A stretch of DNA of 64,000 nt from Pseudobdellovibrionaceae bacterium (GTDB lineage: Bacteria > Bdellovibrionota > Bdellovibrionia > Bdellovibrionales > UBA1609), in contig CP060220.1 of assembly GCA_023898385.1 (NCBI GenBank), positions 1,984,001-2,048,000 on the forward strand, read 5' to 3'. The translations under genes and the position numbers were made by a program. Below, piece by piece: positions 28,301 to 37,138 of this stretch. How positions within the stretch are numbered: the stretch's first letter is position 1; each line of letters opens with the position of its first letter. The notes under the pieces are model-generated. The model did no database searches. It was not told the origin of the DNA and was given only the letters and a program-made list of their open reading frames with translations.

Positions 28301-28453
28301 GAAGGTCGTCACCACCAGCTGAGGCCACCTCTGGTTCTGGTCATAAAAAGATAGCGCCGTATCGAGCACTTTCTTTGTCAGGGCCGTAGTTTTACCCGCC
28401 CCTGCTCCGGCTCGAACGATTTCGTCTGTTAGTTCAAGTGTGAAGCTCGACAT
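25400..28453 (-). CDS. addA: AddA-type helicase-nuclease subunit
   Basis: A UvrD/Rep-like helicase fused to a C-terminal PD-(D/E)XK nuclease, 1017 residues. Walker A is VRAGAGAGKTTALTKK, the DEXX-type motif is WLIDEFQDTSPVQLEVL, and motif VI is YVALTRAK. The nuclease carries GQIDLW and VDYKSGS. The start at 28453 is chosen for a GGAG Shine-Dalgarno 6 nt upstream; a start at 28471 adds six residues without RBS. It overlaps the addB end by 25 nt, so the two are coupled. The pair resects double-strand breaks for RecA loading, in place of RecBCD. Confidence 0.92.
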   Translation of the reverse strand: MSSFTLELTDEIVRAGAGAGKTTALTKKVLDTALSFYDQNQRWPQLVVTTFTRKATQELRERLIVRASELKNSKLLDYVASPSQLHISTIHGVLSLFLRQYGHLVDLDCSYTVMGGDEAKRMAKSLVRKIILNSQDGMQMREIYSFEQLTEVARKYYEASLLNQEAKPFDLSCFESAHRSMMLEYAEQLQSWADIIQREALPEGTWFMFSEGLKAIGRELKNNPFVSGVQILEKVKNLGNKPRVSKKDPLEKDTSDAVGEFLKTLKADLERDYLDMELWPGYFRTYEMLKPFLAEFSKLFLAQKRERGQFEMVDLELVSLAALRQAPAIGEAFSEQWDYWLIDEFQDTSPVQLEVLTQLVGQRPTYVVGDPQQSIYLFRGARSELFSQREAKVKEQGGKLGLLQKNYRSDPELLLFFNDFFVSLDPQFQPMIPKSDSDLNSDKVVAYIAKAPKGNDDSMAKDHFERLAILQQIKRLRESGVAYEEICILARTNRSLTDLAHFLNDRNIPTHVHAASGFYERREIMDALALLKFLINPHDNENTVALLRSPWVRVSDQELVDVLSDRPKTLWEQLTKIKTELDAVKMLTSLLASSRESGVGFTFQKALTDLGFFDFSHFHDSSGRREANLWKLVYKLRQAERSAGFNYLDFVNQNVKDISESTGAEENDAVAALEPNRVNLMTIHSSKGLQFPHVILFGMDKRPQTTSSQARKSLFNFDEEAGRWGVLIPADDSGKMTASVSDRELYQKWDQRELKEYQRVLYVALTRAKVSVFLSWVDPPQPGSWASQWKNPLTPGIHKTKSYKYVVEEGPWEDYSMPESGEKAMEVRPLFQSSRQGQLNSAQKFSVSSMLEAVDTQATPPSGVGHQDAGPLLKKVRASADGVMLHRVLEILRYQPEFRFNEVATRWFGERSDEVLRAIEYVQTCSEFPLWKLIQSGHVEWGFQLLSDKGIMEGQIDLWGEVDGEVWVVDYKSGSTKYKERALRQLEIYSEAIKAHLGDKPIRRAIVYPFDEKVVLA

Positions 28454-31182
28454 ACTAATCTCCAACGACAATCACCACACAGTTGCGCGGGATCTTTTGG
28501 GTTTGGCGCAAATTTTCCGCTTTGCATTTTCTGAACTATTCCAGAAATCACCTCATTGGTGTTTTGGAAGAGGTGATTCATTTTTTCTTCTGTTATTTTT
28601 TCGGTACTCTTAATTTCGTAAAGAGTACTGGCCTTGTCTTCGACCTTGAAACCTGTCTTTCTCTCCATATCTTTGACATTATGATACAAGGCTGCCACCA
28701 CATCCCCCTCAGGCAGCTCTGTAAGTCCATCGCGCACAGCTTGACCATATAAGGGCAACTGAAATCTATCGTTCTTCAACCAAGAACCGTGATTGGTGAG
28801 CCCATTGCCTGAGGATTTATAATCTATTACGGCATAATGGCCTTGTCCGTCGGTGTCGACGCGGTCAATAGCTCCCCGAAAAGGTATTCCGTCGCCAGAT
28901 TCAGAAACCAATTGACCTAGATCTTCACTCCACTTTGCATTTACCTTAAGCTCCCGGCCCACTGTTCGTGCCTGTGGGAATTGACGACGGTACTCACCTT
29001 CGAAAAGCAAAAACTTTTTGGCCAGCTCTAAATATTGAGCCTGAAGCCCGGCCCATAAGCGCGGATCAGCCATTTTTACACGAACTGATTGTCGACATCT
29101 ATCAATCACATCTAGCAACTCAGTTTCTGACCAATCAAATCGCATGGGCTCAGCCGTGAGGGCTTCAAAAAGTTTGTGAGTCAACTGCCCTCGGGTCATG
29201 GCATCCACATCCAGATCCACATTGGGCAAGTCGCTCAAATGAAATAACTTTTCAGCGGCAAAAACAAAGGGACATTTTTGATACTTCTCTAGTTGAGTGG
29301 CCGAAAGGGTTAACTCTGCGGGTTGAAATTCATCTAGTGGTTTTTCGCCTAAATCAACGGACATGGATGCACTCATCAACTCAAAGCGTTCGGCCGGCCA
29401 TTGCCGCAACTCCTGGAGCTGATCAATAGATGCACGCTGAATATCATCCCACCGAGTCATTGATGGCACCTTCACAGCCTCAGGGTCTAAACCTTTTTCA
29501 ATGGCGCCCAACAACCACAATAAAGATGGCAACTTCACCGCACCTTCAAAGTCGGAAGCGGCCACACTTAACTGCACTTTCTTAAAGGGTCGCTGCAAAA
29601 ACCAGGCAAGGGTGAACTCCAAACTTGCATTTTCAGGTGGGCTCAGTTGAACACCTAAATCTCTATCTAACCGACTGAGATCACCATGAGTGATCCCTGT
29701 TCCCGATTGAGTTTTTAAGCTGTCTTCTGCTAAATCTAAGATAAACACATGGGACACATCTAACCATTCAGCGCCCTCAAGGTTTAAACAATGAATGCCA
29801 TGATAATCAGGATCTCTTAACTTGATTTCACCGCGAGCGCTGACCTCTTCAAGGTATTTAATCCATGAGTCCAAGAGCAACGTGGTTTCAGAAAATGTCT
29901 CTGCAATCCAACGACTCACCAATTTCTCAAGGACCACAGCCGACCAGTGGGGCCGCCAATGCTTTATCGCCCAAACTAAAAATTCGTCGCGGGTGAGGGG
30001 CTGGTCCTTTTTCACCTCCGACACAAACATTTTTGACAACTCTGGTGATCGCAAAAGGTCTTCGTCGTCATAGATCACCGCAAACAAACTACGAAACTTT
30101 TCAAAATCCAACTCAAAGTGGGAGTCCACATTGTACAGAGCTCTTTCAAGATCCACACTGGACAACCTTCCCGAAGATAGCCGTAGCTCTGACAACCAAA
30201 AGCCCACCTCCGGAAAGGTCTGCAACGACGTCACTTGATCTTTGTTAACAGGAATTCCCTCTTGATCAAGATATGAAGACAGCACTGGCCAGTAGTGCTC
30301 GATCTGAGGGGCCAATATGGCCAGTTTAGACGCTGGCACACCCTGATCAAGATATTCTCTTACAAAATGTACTGCCGCTTTGACCTCGGCCAATTGTGTT
30401 GTGTATCGCTCTAATTGCAGATCAGGATTTTCCTTAAAGGCGGACTCTAGCTTTGTGGCATCTTCACTTTTTGTCTGTAAGTCGACAAAGCTTTCATAGG
30501 CAAAAAGTGTTTTTACATACCGCGAACGCCAACTCGGAGCAGGAACAAACACAGTCACTTGATTTTGTTCACCCAGTTGTTGAAATAAATGAACTTCAGG
30601 AAGACTCAAATCGGCGCCCAAGTCGACAACAATGTTCCGGGACCATGAATATCTAACTTCTTCCCTTGCCCCAAGTAGACCTGGCAACCATTTCTGCGGC
30701 ACTAAACCATGTCGGTTTAAATCTCCCCACCATTGTTTCGCCAAAAAGTACCAACGGCCCCAGCGCATGAGACTGGCTCCGTTTTCTGGATTTCCCAACC
30801 ACTCTTCCACCAATTCTTGGGAACCGGGTTGACTTAAAATGGGCAGCATCTGCTGTGCATAGCGAATCAAAGTGGAACTGGCCCCAGGCAGCTTGGCCCA
30901 AGAAAAGTCTTGTTGCTTCAACCATTCACTGGCCAAAATCTGCGTCAACCCAGGAGAAACCAATCGCCACTCGGGGCAAACTCGAGTGGCCATCTTTTGC
31001 CAAAGCTCTGCCGCTCGCAAAACGGCATCTTCTGGCAACAGCGAATGCCGTTTCAATAAAATTTTTTGAATTTCAAATTTGGCCGCCAAGGTTGGAACAA
31101 CCCAAGTGGTGTTTTCAATATCAAAACCTTCTAATTCATCGGCCTGTGCTGGTCGAGGGTGTGGTTGCCACGTGAAACCCAA
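28429..31182 (-). CDS. addB: AddB-type nuclease subunit with Fe-S cysteines
   Basis: A 917-residue protein. Near the C-terminus there is a PD-(D/E)XK nuclease (GAIDRVDTDG ... AVIDYKSSG). An iron-sulfur cysteine set is made by the single Cys in LEKYQKCPFVFAAEKLF and the three in LCGDCRWRLVC, the arrangement of AddB. The N-terminal part (TTWVVPTLAAKFEIQKI) lacks a recognisable Walker A, as in several AddB/AdnA-like partners. It is cytoplasmic and acts with AddA in recombination repair. The first 50 residues of the start are not independently supported by an obvious RBS. Confidence 0.88.
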   Translation of the reverse strand: MGFTWQPHPRPAQADELEGFDIENTTWVVPTLAAKFEIQKILLKRHSLLPEDAVLRAAELWQKMATRVCPEWRLVSPGLTQILASEWLKQQDFSWAKLPGASSTLIRYAQQMLPILSQPGSQELVEEWLGNPENGASLMRWGRWYFLAKQWWGDLNRHGLVPQKWLPGLLGAREEVRYSWSRNIVVDLGADLSLPEVHLFQQLGEQNQVTVFVPAPSWRSRYVKTLFAYESFVDLQTKSEDATKLESAFKENPDLQLERYTTQLAEVKAAVHFVREYLDQGVPASKLAILAPQIEHYWPVLSSYLDQEGIPVNKDQVTSLQTFPEVGFWLSELRLSSGRLSSVDLERALYNVDSHFELDFEKFRSLFAVIYDDEDLLRSPELSKMFVSEVKKDQPLTRDEFLVWAIKHWRPHWSAVVLEKLVSRWIAETFSETTLLLDSWIKYLEEVSARGEIKLRDPDYHGIHCLNLEGAEWLDVSHVFILDLAEDSLKTQSGTGITHGDLSRLDRDLGVQLSPPENASLEFTLAWFLQRPFKKVQLSVAASDFEGAVKLPSLLWLLGAIEKGLDPEAVKVPSMTRWDDIQRASIDQLQELRQWPAERFELMSASMSVDLGEKPLDEFQPAELTLSATQLEKYQKCPFVFAAEKLFHLSDLPNVDLDVDAMTRGQLTHKLFEALTAEPMRFDWSETELLDVIDRCRQSVRVKMADPRLWAGLQAQYLELAKKFLLFEGEYRRQFPQARTVGRELKVNAKWSEDLGQLVSESGDGIPFRGAIDRVDTDGQGHYAVIDYKSSGNGLTNHGSWLKNDRFQLPLYGQAVRDGLTELPEGDVVAALYHNVKDMERKTGFKVEDKASTLYEIKSTEKITEEKMNHLFQNTNEVISGIVQKMQSGKFAPNPKDPAQLCGDCRWRLVCRASHLN

Positions 31183-31385
31183 TGCGCCTCCAAAGAGTCT
31201 AAATCATAAAGAGGCTCCCATTTTGCCCATGAGTATGGCTTCGGGCAAAGGAAAATCCTTCAACACTCTCTGGCATTAAAGCAGCACTGGCTCTGACCGT
31301 AAAACGCCACGAAATGTTTTTTATCGAGACGTTGCGTTATTATTAGGGTGACCGTGATAATTTCGAGTCACGCTCTTTGATCTTG

Positions 31386-32522
31386 TCATCGGCGTTGTTT
31401 GAGGCCGCGTCGAGCCGCAGAGCCGCCCTTGGAGTCGCCGAAGATATCAAAGTTTCCGGCGTCCATGCCAATCTCTGCAGTGAATTGCAATACATATCGG
31501 CGGTCTTCCAGCTGACCTGGGTACTCACCAAGCTCCACACCATAAGAGGCCGCATCAAACCGAAATAACCCCAAATTGAGCCCGACTCCGTAGGTTAAGT
31601 ATCCCTGATTGAAACCGGCACGGGCATCGACCATGGGAAAGTCCACTTCCACACCCAAATGGATTCGACGCCCCAATTGATACTCTGACCGGTTAAGGTA
31701 GCGAACTTCCATCACCGGCGTGATACCCACTAAACCCGCATCAAATGAAAGAGAGCCACCTAGAGTCATATCATCCAGCTCCGAGGGTGGGGCCAATCTA
31801 TTGGGCTCCGCCTTAAAAGTGGTGACTCCAATATTTCTCCAAACAAACGACACTGTGGATTTGATACCCGCATCTAACACCAAATTCATACCCATGTCTG
31901 CGGCATAGGCCGTGCCTTCATTTTGAATATTGCTAAACACGTCATCTGGGTTTAGCGAACCAATAGTGTCGAGGTCAAAAGGTTCACGACTACCCGTTCT
32001 TGTAATTCTCTTCACAACAAACCCAGCGTGTAACATGGGTAAAATCTTAAAACCGGTGCCAAGGGCTATGGCGTAGTCATTGGTCAGAAACACGTTAAGT
32101 TGGGGATTCACGGGGTTGTCCACCCACATGCTCGCATCGAAGTTATCGTATATCGCAATGGCAAGATAAGGCATAGTAAATGCCATTTTTAATCCGCCAC
32201 CAAGCCAAATATGTTTACCGTAGAGTTCGCGTAGAGTGTCCGCAAATGTTCCTTGATTTTGTGCATTTGAAAGGGTTTGGAAGGCATCATATCCACTCAC
32301 ACCCACTTTGGGATCCACTATAGTCCAATAGTAACCCTTAGAGTCGGCAAGACCTGCGGGGTTATAGTAAATGGAATCCGAGTCATTCACGATCGCCGCA
32401 TAGGCATTACCCATTCCAAGGGCCCGCACAGAAGTGGTCGTATTTACTATTTCATCTGCCCATACAGGGCCAACAAAAACGAAAATCAAAATGGAACTGA
32501 GAAGGCAACTTGCTACGGACAC
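31386..32522 (-). CDS. LGMG-motif outer-membrane protein, paralogue 1
   Basis: A 378-residue secreted protein: signal peptide MSVASCLLSSILIFVFVGPV, then the family motif RALGMGNAYAAIVNDSDSIY followed by YNPAGLAD, a pattern seen in PorV/FadL/UPF0164-type outer-membrane barrels. Later parts have alternating strands. The C-terminus is basic (RRGLKQRR) and not a terminal aromatic, which is unusual for a barrel. It shares its motif and general length with the proteins at 33513 and 35884. It overlaps the adjacent lipoprotein gene by 10 nt. Confidence 0.75.
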   Translation of the reverse strand: MSVASCLLSSILIFVFVGPVWADEIVNTTTSVRALGMGNAYAAIVNDSDSIYYNPAGLADSKGYYWTIVDPKVGVSGYDAFQTLSNAQNQGTFADTLRELYGKHIWLGGGLKMAFTMPYLAIAIYDNFDASMWVDNPVNPQLNVFLTNDYAIALGTGFKILPMLHAGFVVKRITRTGSREPFDLDTIGSLNPDDVFSNIQNEGTAYAADMGMNLVLDAGIKSTVSFVWRNIGVTTFKAEPNRLAPPSELDDMTLGGSLSFDAGLVGITPVMEVRYLNRSEYQLGRRIHLGVEVDFPMVDARAGFNQGYLTYGVGLNLGLFRFDAASYGVELGEYPGQLEDRRYVLQFTAEIGMDAGNFDIFGDSKGGSAARRGLKQRR

Positions 32523-33379
32523 AAGCAGCCCCCGCCACCTTGAGGCGTAAAAGCATTGGCAAAGTCAGTGCACGATCCTATGCCAGTTGTGTCTCCCTCT
32601 TGAATGGCTGTTCGAATGGCCAACACCTGATCGGCGGAAAGTGCTGAAATGTCTGTGAGGTTACAAAAATCATAGGACGGATCCGGTACAGCTGCACCCA
32701 GTGCCGTGCAGAAAGTACCAATACCTGCAGTCTCTGAAGTTCCAACGGACACACCCGATGCAGCCAGGGCAGCTAAACTGAGATTGGCGTTTGCGATGGC
32801 TGTACCCAGATGGCGCGCTTCAGAGTCTGGTAGATCGTTGGTGTCGCAGGCGTCAAATCCCCCGTCAGCTAAGCCGTCATCGTCGGTGTCGGCGCGCGCA
32901 CTCAGAACCACACCGATTTTTGCCAAGCTCAAAAACATCATAAAAAGATTTTCCTTAGGTGAACGATCGCTCGCGTCGCCAATGGATGTCAATATAGCCT
33001 CTGCAGAAACACAATCCTGAATACTTGTCGCCGTGGCCCCACCATATGCGGCCATAAAGAAAGCAAATAGTTTCGGATTAGTCGCTCCTTGCAGATCTTC
33101 AAGCATTGTCAAAAAATCATATCCACATCGACCGGCATAGGCCGAAGCATGCCAGAATTTAACTTCCCGATCCGCCAAAAAATCAGAAGACATAGCCGAA
33201 AAATTTGTAATGGCCTCGGCCCATGCTGACGAATTTAAATTCTGTTTAGCCGAATAAAACAAAGCTTCATCAGTGGTATTGTCGCCAATATCGCGCAAAA
33301 GATTTCCGGTACAGCTCAACTGAATGATACAAATGGAGAAAACAACAAATTCTAGGGCCGCTTTAGACATCTTGTTCAT
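32513..33379 (-). CDS. Lipoprotein with TPR-like helical part
   Basis: A 288-residue protein with a lipoprotein-like N-terminus (MNKMSKAALEFVVFSICIIQ, then LSCTG). A helical mature part follows that resembles a TPR/SEL-like fold (ALFYSAKQNLNSSAWAEAIT then FWHASAYAGRCGYDFLTMLE), with six or more cysteines. It ends FTPQGGGGCLCP. Its stop lies 10 nt inside the start of the paralogue-1 gene, so the two genes are linked. Function unknown; I infer an accessory of the outer-membrane protein. Confidence 0.72.
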   Translation of the reverse strand: MNKMSKAALEFVVFSICIIQLSCTGNLLRDIGDNTTDEALFYSAKQNLNSSAWAEAITNFSAMSSDFLADREVKFWHASAYAGRCGYDFLTMLEDLQGATNPKLFAFFMAAYGGATATSIQDCVSAEAILTSIGDASDRSPKENLFMMFLSLAKIGVVLSARADTDDDGLADGGFDACDTNDLPDSEARHLGTAIANANLSLAALAASGVSVGTSETAGIGTFCTALGAAVPDPSYDFCNLTDISALSADQVLAIRTAIQEGDTTGIGSCTDFANAFTPQGGGGCLCP

Positions 33380-33512
33380 ACATCATCCTTGATTTTATAT
33401 CGAGCCCACAGACAGACTCTTCCCCCACTTATTTTAGGATACTTGAATCTTTATATAATGATAAGGTCCTAGTTCAATGGAACCCGACCTTTTGATGGCC
33501 TGAAGAGGCGCT

Positions 33513-34613
33513 TTAGAAGCGAAAAGCAAACTTTCCCACGTAGCGACGATCCTGACGTTTGGCTGTGGAATCGCCAATCTCTTCTCCGTAAGTGGCCACT
33601 TGAAATTGATATCTGAGCATGGCGAGCTCAAGCCCAGCCGTCCAGTAATTTTGGTTCATGCCTCCACGAACAAAAAACGCATCCGCCAAGTTGATTTCAA
33701 ATCCGTAGTGAAGCCGTTCATTGAAATCAGCCACCTCGCCAGCGGTGAGCACATCGCGATACTCCACCGATACCGTCGATCGAGATCTTTTTCCCATAAT
33801 CGGAAATACAGCTAGACCAACATCCACTGTTCCCGGTGTTGAAGCGGGTCGAGTGGATGTAGACAAAAACATCCCATCATTCACGTCGAAGGTGGTCCCC
33901 CCAACATCTCTATAAACAGCAGCCAAAGTGGGAAGCCAAGACCAGGGCGCTGTAAGCACCAATCCTGTGTCCACACCCACGCCAAACCCCTCTGAAGCCA
34001 ACCCCGAAAGAGTCAACGCCGTCGACGTAGCATCAATGTCCGTGCGGGACACTTCCACCCGATTGATAGCTCGCGCATTGAATCCTAATTTGACTCGCCC
34101 ATCAAATAAACGAAAGTTGAATCCCAACACGGCGGCATAATCATTGCGATAGTTCAACTCTAAGTTTGTGAGGGTGGCATCCACCTCTGCATCCGTAGAA
34201 TATCGAGCATAAAGGCCCAATCCAAAATTAGGAAACACCAGTGACGGAAACAGCTGCGCCCGCTGATGCAGGCGTTTTTCAGGACGCGCCAAGGTCAAAT
34301 TAAGAGTGGTTTGTGGGTCTAAAAAACCCAGAAGATTGGTGCCGGTAATCAGCTCTGTATCTTGACCAATTTCTAATTCGGGGTCGATGAGTGTGATAAA
34401 GTTGTCTCGCAGCTTTCCAAGGGAGGCCGGGTTTACCAGTAAAGCCGTCTCATCATTCACCACGGCCACACGTGCCCCACCCATACCGAGACTGCGCACG
34501 CCATTGTAAAACTCGTAGGTCTCTGCAGCAAATGCCGGCTCGACCTGAACAATCAACAGCGCAAAAACGCAACAAAGGCTATATAGCTTATTTTTATGAA
34601 AAGCACCGTCCAT
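33513..34613 (-). CDS. LGMG-motif outer-membrane protein, paralogue 2
   Basis: A 366-residue protein. A signal peptide (MDGAFHKNKLYSLCCVFALL, ending at FAAE) is followed by GVRSLGMGGARVAVVNDETA and LVNPASLG, the same motif as its neighbours at 31386 and 35884. It ends with RRYVGKFAFRF, a terminal aromatic typical of outer-membrane barrels. The barrel-like middle repeats strands with alternating polarity. It is the first gene of the minus-strand set running into the lipoprotein and paralogue 1. Substrate unknown. Confidence 0.78.
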   Translation of the reverse strand: MDGAFHKNKLYSLCCVFALLIVQVEPAFAAETYEFYNGVRSLGMGGARVAVVNDETALLVNPASLGKLRDNFITLIDPELEIGQDTELITGTNLLGFLDPQTTLNLTLARPEKRLHQRAQLFPSLVFPNFGLGLYARYSTDAEVDATLTNLELNYRNDYAAVLGFNFRLFDGRVKLGFNARAINRVEVSRTDIDATSTALTLSGLASEGFGVGVDTGLVLTAPWSWLPTLAAVYRDVGGTTFDVNDGMFLSTSTRPASTPGTVDVGLAVFPIMGKRSRSTVSVEYRDVLTAGEVADFNERLHYGFEINLADAFFVRGGMNQNYWTAGLELAMLRYQFQVATYGEEIGDSTAKRQDRRYVGKFAFRF

Positions 34614-34763
34614 AGTGATTTTCTCCTCTTTCTAATTGTCTCATCGGCAACGCAGTGACTCAAGTTGAGACAGTCCATACATTTTCTGGACCAACGTTAG
34701 CTTGATTACGTATCATAGTCAGATAAGGTAAAAGACGCACAGAAAACTATTCAGGAGGACTCC

Positions 34764-35456
34764 ATGAACAACTGGTACGGCAAACTCGGGCTTTTTGTCC
34801 TGGCTTTAGGCCTTGGTGTGTTTACAGCTGGCTGCGAAAGTGAAGACGACAATAACATTATGAAAGCCCAAGACTGCTTAAACAAAGTGACCGACCAAGG
34901 CGCTTCGGCCGCCGCCTGTCGTTCCTACGTATCTGGACTGACCTCGCAAAAAGCCTACATGCTTCGTTGCTCCATTGAGTTTGTGTACGGTGGCTTAACT
35001 ACAGAAAAAGTGAAAAACGCGTTTCAAGAAATGTCGAACAATTCTAACAATGCTAACCCCGAAGAATTTTTAATTCAAAATTTAAGCCTCATAGACCCCA
35101 ACGGCTCAGGCAGTAGCGATAATACGGCTCTGGCGAAAACAGCTTATGATTATTGTGCCTTATCTGGATCGGCTGGCCTCATCTACGTGGCAGGGCTTTC
35201 AAGAATTGGTACGTTGATCATTAATGCCGGTGGAGGCAATTTTGAAGCCAATTTGAGCGCATGCACAGGCCCAACCCCGACTGCTGATTGTGATCCTGAA
35301 GAAATCGGCGAAACAGTAGCTGCCGTAGCCGATAGCTATTGCGTCGGAGACAACGTCAACTCAGACGTTTGCCAAAGTTTCTTAGATGCCCAAGCCAATG
35401 GCGAAAACAACGAAGCCATAGGTAACTACATTTTAGAAAATTGGAGCGGAAGCTAA
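34764..35456 (+). CDS. Lipoprotein of unknown function, cysteine-containing
   Basis: A 230-residue lipoprotein: signal MNNWYGKLGLFVLALGLGVF, lipobox TAGC, then an acidic tract ESEDDNN at the mature end. Several cysteines are spread along the mature part (CLNKVTDQGASAAAC, CTGPTPTADC). It opens with an AGGAGG RBS 7 nt before the ATG and is followed by a clear intrinsic terminator, so it is transcribed alone. It is divergent from paralogue 2. The Asp/Glu-rich start after Cys may influence membrane sorting. Function unknown. Confidence 0.8.
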   Translation: MNNWYGKLGLFVLALGLGVFTAGCESEDDNNIMKAQDCLNKVTDQGASAAACRSYVSGLTSQKAYMLRCSIEFVYGGLTTEKVKNAFQEMSNNSNNANPEEFLIQNLSLIDPNGSGSSDNTALAKTAYDYCALSGSAGLIYVAGLSRIGTLIINAGGGNFEANLSACTGPTPTADCDPEEIGETVAAVADSYCVGDNVNSDVCQSFLDAQANGENNEAIGNYILENWSGS

Positions 35457-35494
35457 TTGATAGCTTCGCAACGCTAAATACTTCCAAACAAAGA

Positions 35495-35519
35495 AGCCAG
35501 GAAACCCCTGGCTTTTTTT
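35495..35519 (+). terminator. Intrinsic terminator of the lipoprotein gene
   Basis: AGCCAGG at 35495-35501 pairs perfectly with CCTGGCT at 35507-35513 across a 5-nt loop, followed by seven T. It lies 39 nt after the lipoprotein stop codon and reads on the plus strand. Confidence 0.92.
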
Positions 35520-35657
35520 ATGAACTCTACCCAACAAAGACTTTTCATCTAACCAAAAAAAGGAATGAATCAAACCGTCTCGGAATCAAATGAAAGCCGA
35601 ACCAGCAAATGGACAAAACCCGATCAAAGAAAACTGATTCAAAGTAAACCCGAAGGC

Positions 35658-35837
35658 TCCATCATCAACAGCGGTCCAAAAGGAAGGGCCAGGCCGCAGA
35701 CATGGCGTCCTCCCGATGTGCATGGCGTATCCGGGTTGCGGCACGCAGTGACGCAATCCGAAGACGACATGCGGCCACTCGGGTCGGCGCCATGTCTGCG
35801 GCCTGGCCCTTCCTTTTGGACCGCTGTTGATGATGGA
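35658..35837. repeat. Long inverted repeat LIR2 with conserved core
   Basis: Perfect 50-nt inverted arms at 35658-35707 and 35788-35837. The core at 35718-35776 matches LIR1 at 2982-3041 almost base for base, while the arms have unrelated sequence except the TCCA/TGGA ends. Between left arm and core, CATGGCGTCCTCCCGATG resembles the core start CATGGCGTATCC, suggesting internal duplication. The element sits between the lipoprotein terminator and the convergent stop of paralogue 3. The frames that read through it on both strands are by-products of its symmetry and not genes. Confidence 0.9.
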
Positions 35838-35883
35838 CCGGACCCTGCAACTGATCTTTTAGTAGAGAGAGTGAATTCTGGTG

Positions 35884-37068
35884 TTAGAAATCCAAGGACA
35901 TCTCAAGCATGTAACGACGACTCTCGATAGGAACATCAGAAGTGCCCACTTCTTCTCCCCAACTGGCCAGATCCAGCTGAAACCAACCAAAGCGCGCACC
36001 AAAACCCGCCGTCCAATATCCCTGATTTAAACCCATAGACCAATGGCCTTTCCACCAGCTAAACATTTTCCAGTACATTTCTGCACCCATGTGTAAACCT
36101 TTAAGCATGGTCCAGTTGTCGTGCAATATATCTCGAATATCCACGGCGAACTTGGGATCAAAAACCCAAAAGTTTGGTAGGTCAAACTTGGCCCCCAAAT
36201 CCATTCGTCTTTGTAATTTGTCAGGCTCGCCCGATTCAGGGCTGATTAGATGAAAATTAAGTGGGTAACCCATATCAAATACGTTTCGCATAACCACCGC
36301 AAAAGATGGTGCTGCAAAACCAAGAAAGGACCATTTTCCCACTTTTGGTATGTGAGGTGTATAAAATACTGCGAGATCCGCATCTATTGTCATTCCCTCT
36401 GAAGCACTGTCGGTATCAAAGGGTTGGGCCCCTTCTTGAGTCAGGTCTGCAGCTGCCACGGCTTCTTCTACATGCACCCGATGAATGGCCTTTAAGGTTC
36501 CCCCCACTGAGAACTCATCTTTTTCGTCCACAATGTCCACATCCAGGTTTCGTGCATAGGAGTAGGCGAAGGTCGTATCGATGTATCCGTTCACGTTGAT
36601 TTGCGGTCCCACTTGTTGGTGCATGCTCAGATCAATGGATACATCCATGGGGATAATGGCAATACCCCAATTGGGGCGGGCCCACACGGCCCCTATGGTG
36701 GGGATGCGCGAGAAAAAGTGATTACCGTAGTTGTCTTGAATTAAACTGAATATTTGATCTTCTGGGTTGCCTGATCCTTGGGCGCTGGTGATATCACCGA
36801 TCAAGCTAAAATATTCCATGTCGATACCGCCCCGAAGAAACATGTGCAAATTACCATCTTTTCTTCGAGCCAAAGCGGCTGGGTTATAAAACAAGGCATT
36901 ATAGTCTTCAGCTACGGCAGAAAACGCATTCCCCATTCCGAGGGCCCGGGTGCTTGTGTATTCCTGGTGAATAGAAAAGTCCAGCACGTCAGCGGCGCCG
37001 GCCATGTTCGCATACGAAATGATCCCAACGAGTGTTGCACGAACCAAATATCTCAAATTCAGTTGCAT
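35884..37068 (-). CDS. LGMG-motif outer-membrane protein, paralogue 3
   Basis: A 394-residue protein: signal MQLNLRYLVRATLVGIISYA, motif STRALGMGNAFSAVAEDYNA then FYNPAALARRKDGN. It ends with RRYMLEMSLDF, a terminal Phe as in outer-membrane barrels. Trp-rich strands (FSWWKGHWSMGLNQGYWTAG) are prominent. Its GMNQ/GLNQ-YWTAG-type segment also occurs in paralogues 1 and 2, so these three arose by duplication. It is divergent from the 37139 gene. LIR2 lies just beyond its stop. Function unknown. Confidence 0.78.
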   Translation of the reverse strand: MQLNLRYLVRATLVGIISYANMAGAADVLDFSIHQEYTSTRALGMGNAFSAVAEDYNALFYNPAALARRKDGNLHMFLRGGIDMEYFSLIGDITSAQGSGNPEDQIFSLIQDNYGNHFFSRIPTIGAVWARPNWGIAIIPMDVSIDLSMHQQVGPQINVNGYIDTTFAYSYARNLDVDIVDEKDEFSVGGTLKAIHRVHVEEAVAAADLTQEGAQPFDTDSASEGMTIDADLAVFYTPHIPKVGKWSFLGFAAPSFAVVMRNVFDMGYPLNFHLISPESGEPDKLQRRMDLGAKFDLPNFWVFDPKFAVDIRDILHDNWTMLKGLHMGAEMYWKMFSWWKGHWSMGLNQGYWTAGFGARFGWFQLDLASWGEEVGTSDVPIESRRYMLEMSLDF

Positions 37069-37138
37069 TTTTTAAGCCCCCCAAAAATGTTGAACTAAAA
37101 GTCTATAATCAAATACATGTATAGGGTATAGTTAAAGG

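Noticed and set aside
34638..34671. GTCTCA ... TGAGAC spaced pair compared with the one at 49643 as a shared operator
   Set aside because: Only six bases per half and different spacing; likely chance.
35565..35930. Plus-strand frame of 121 codons through LIR2
   Set aside because: It crosses the whole inverted repeat; the opposite strand has a similar frame. No RBS and no recognisable protein sequence. By-product of the symmetric DNA.
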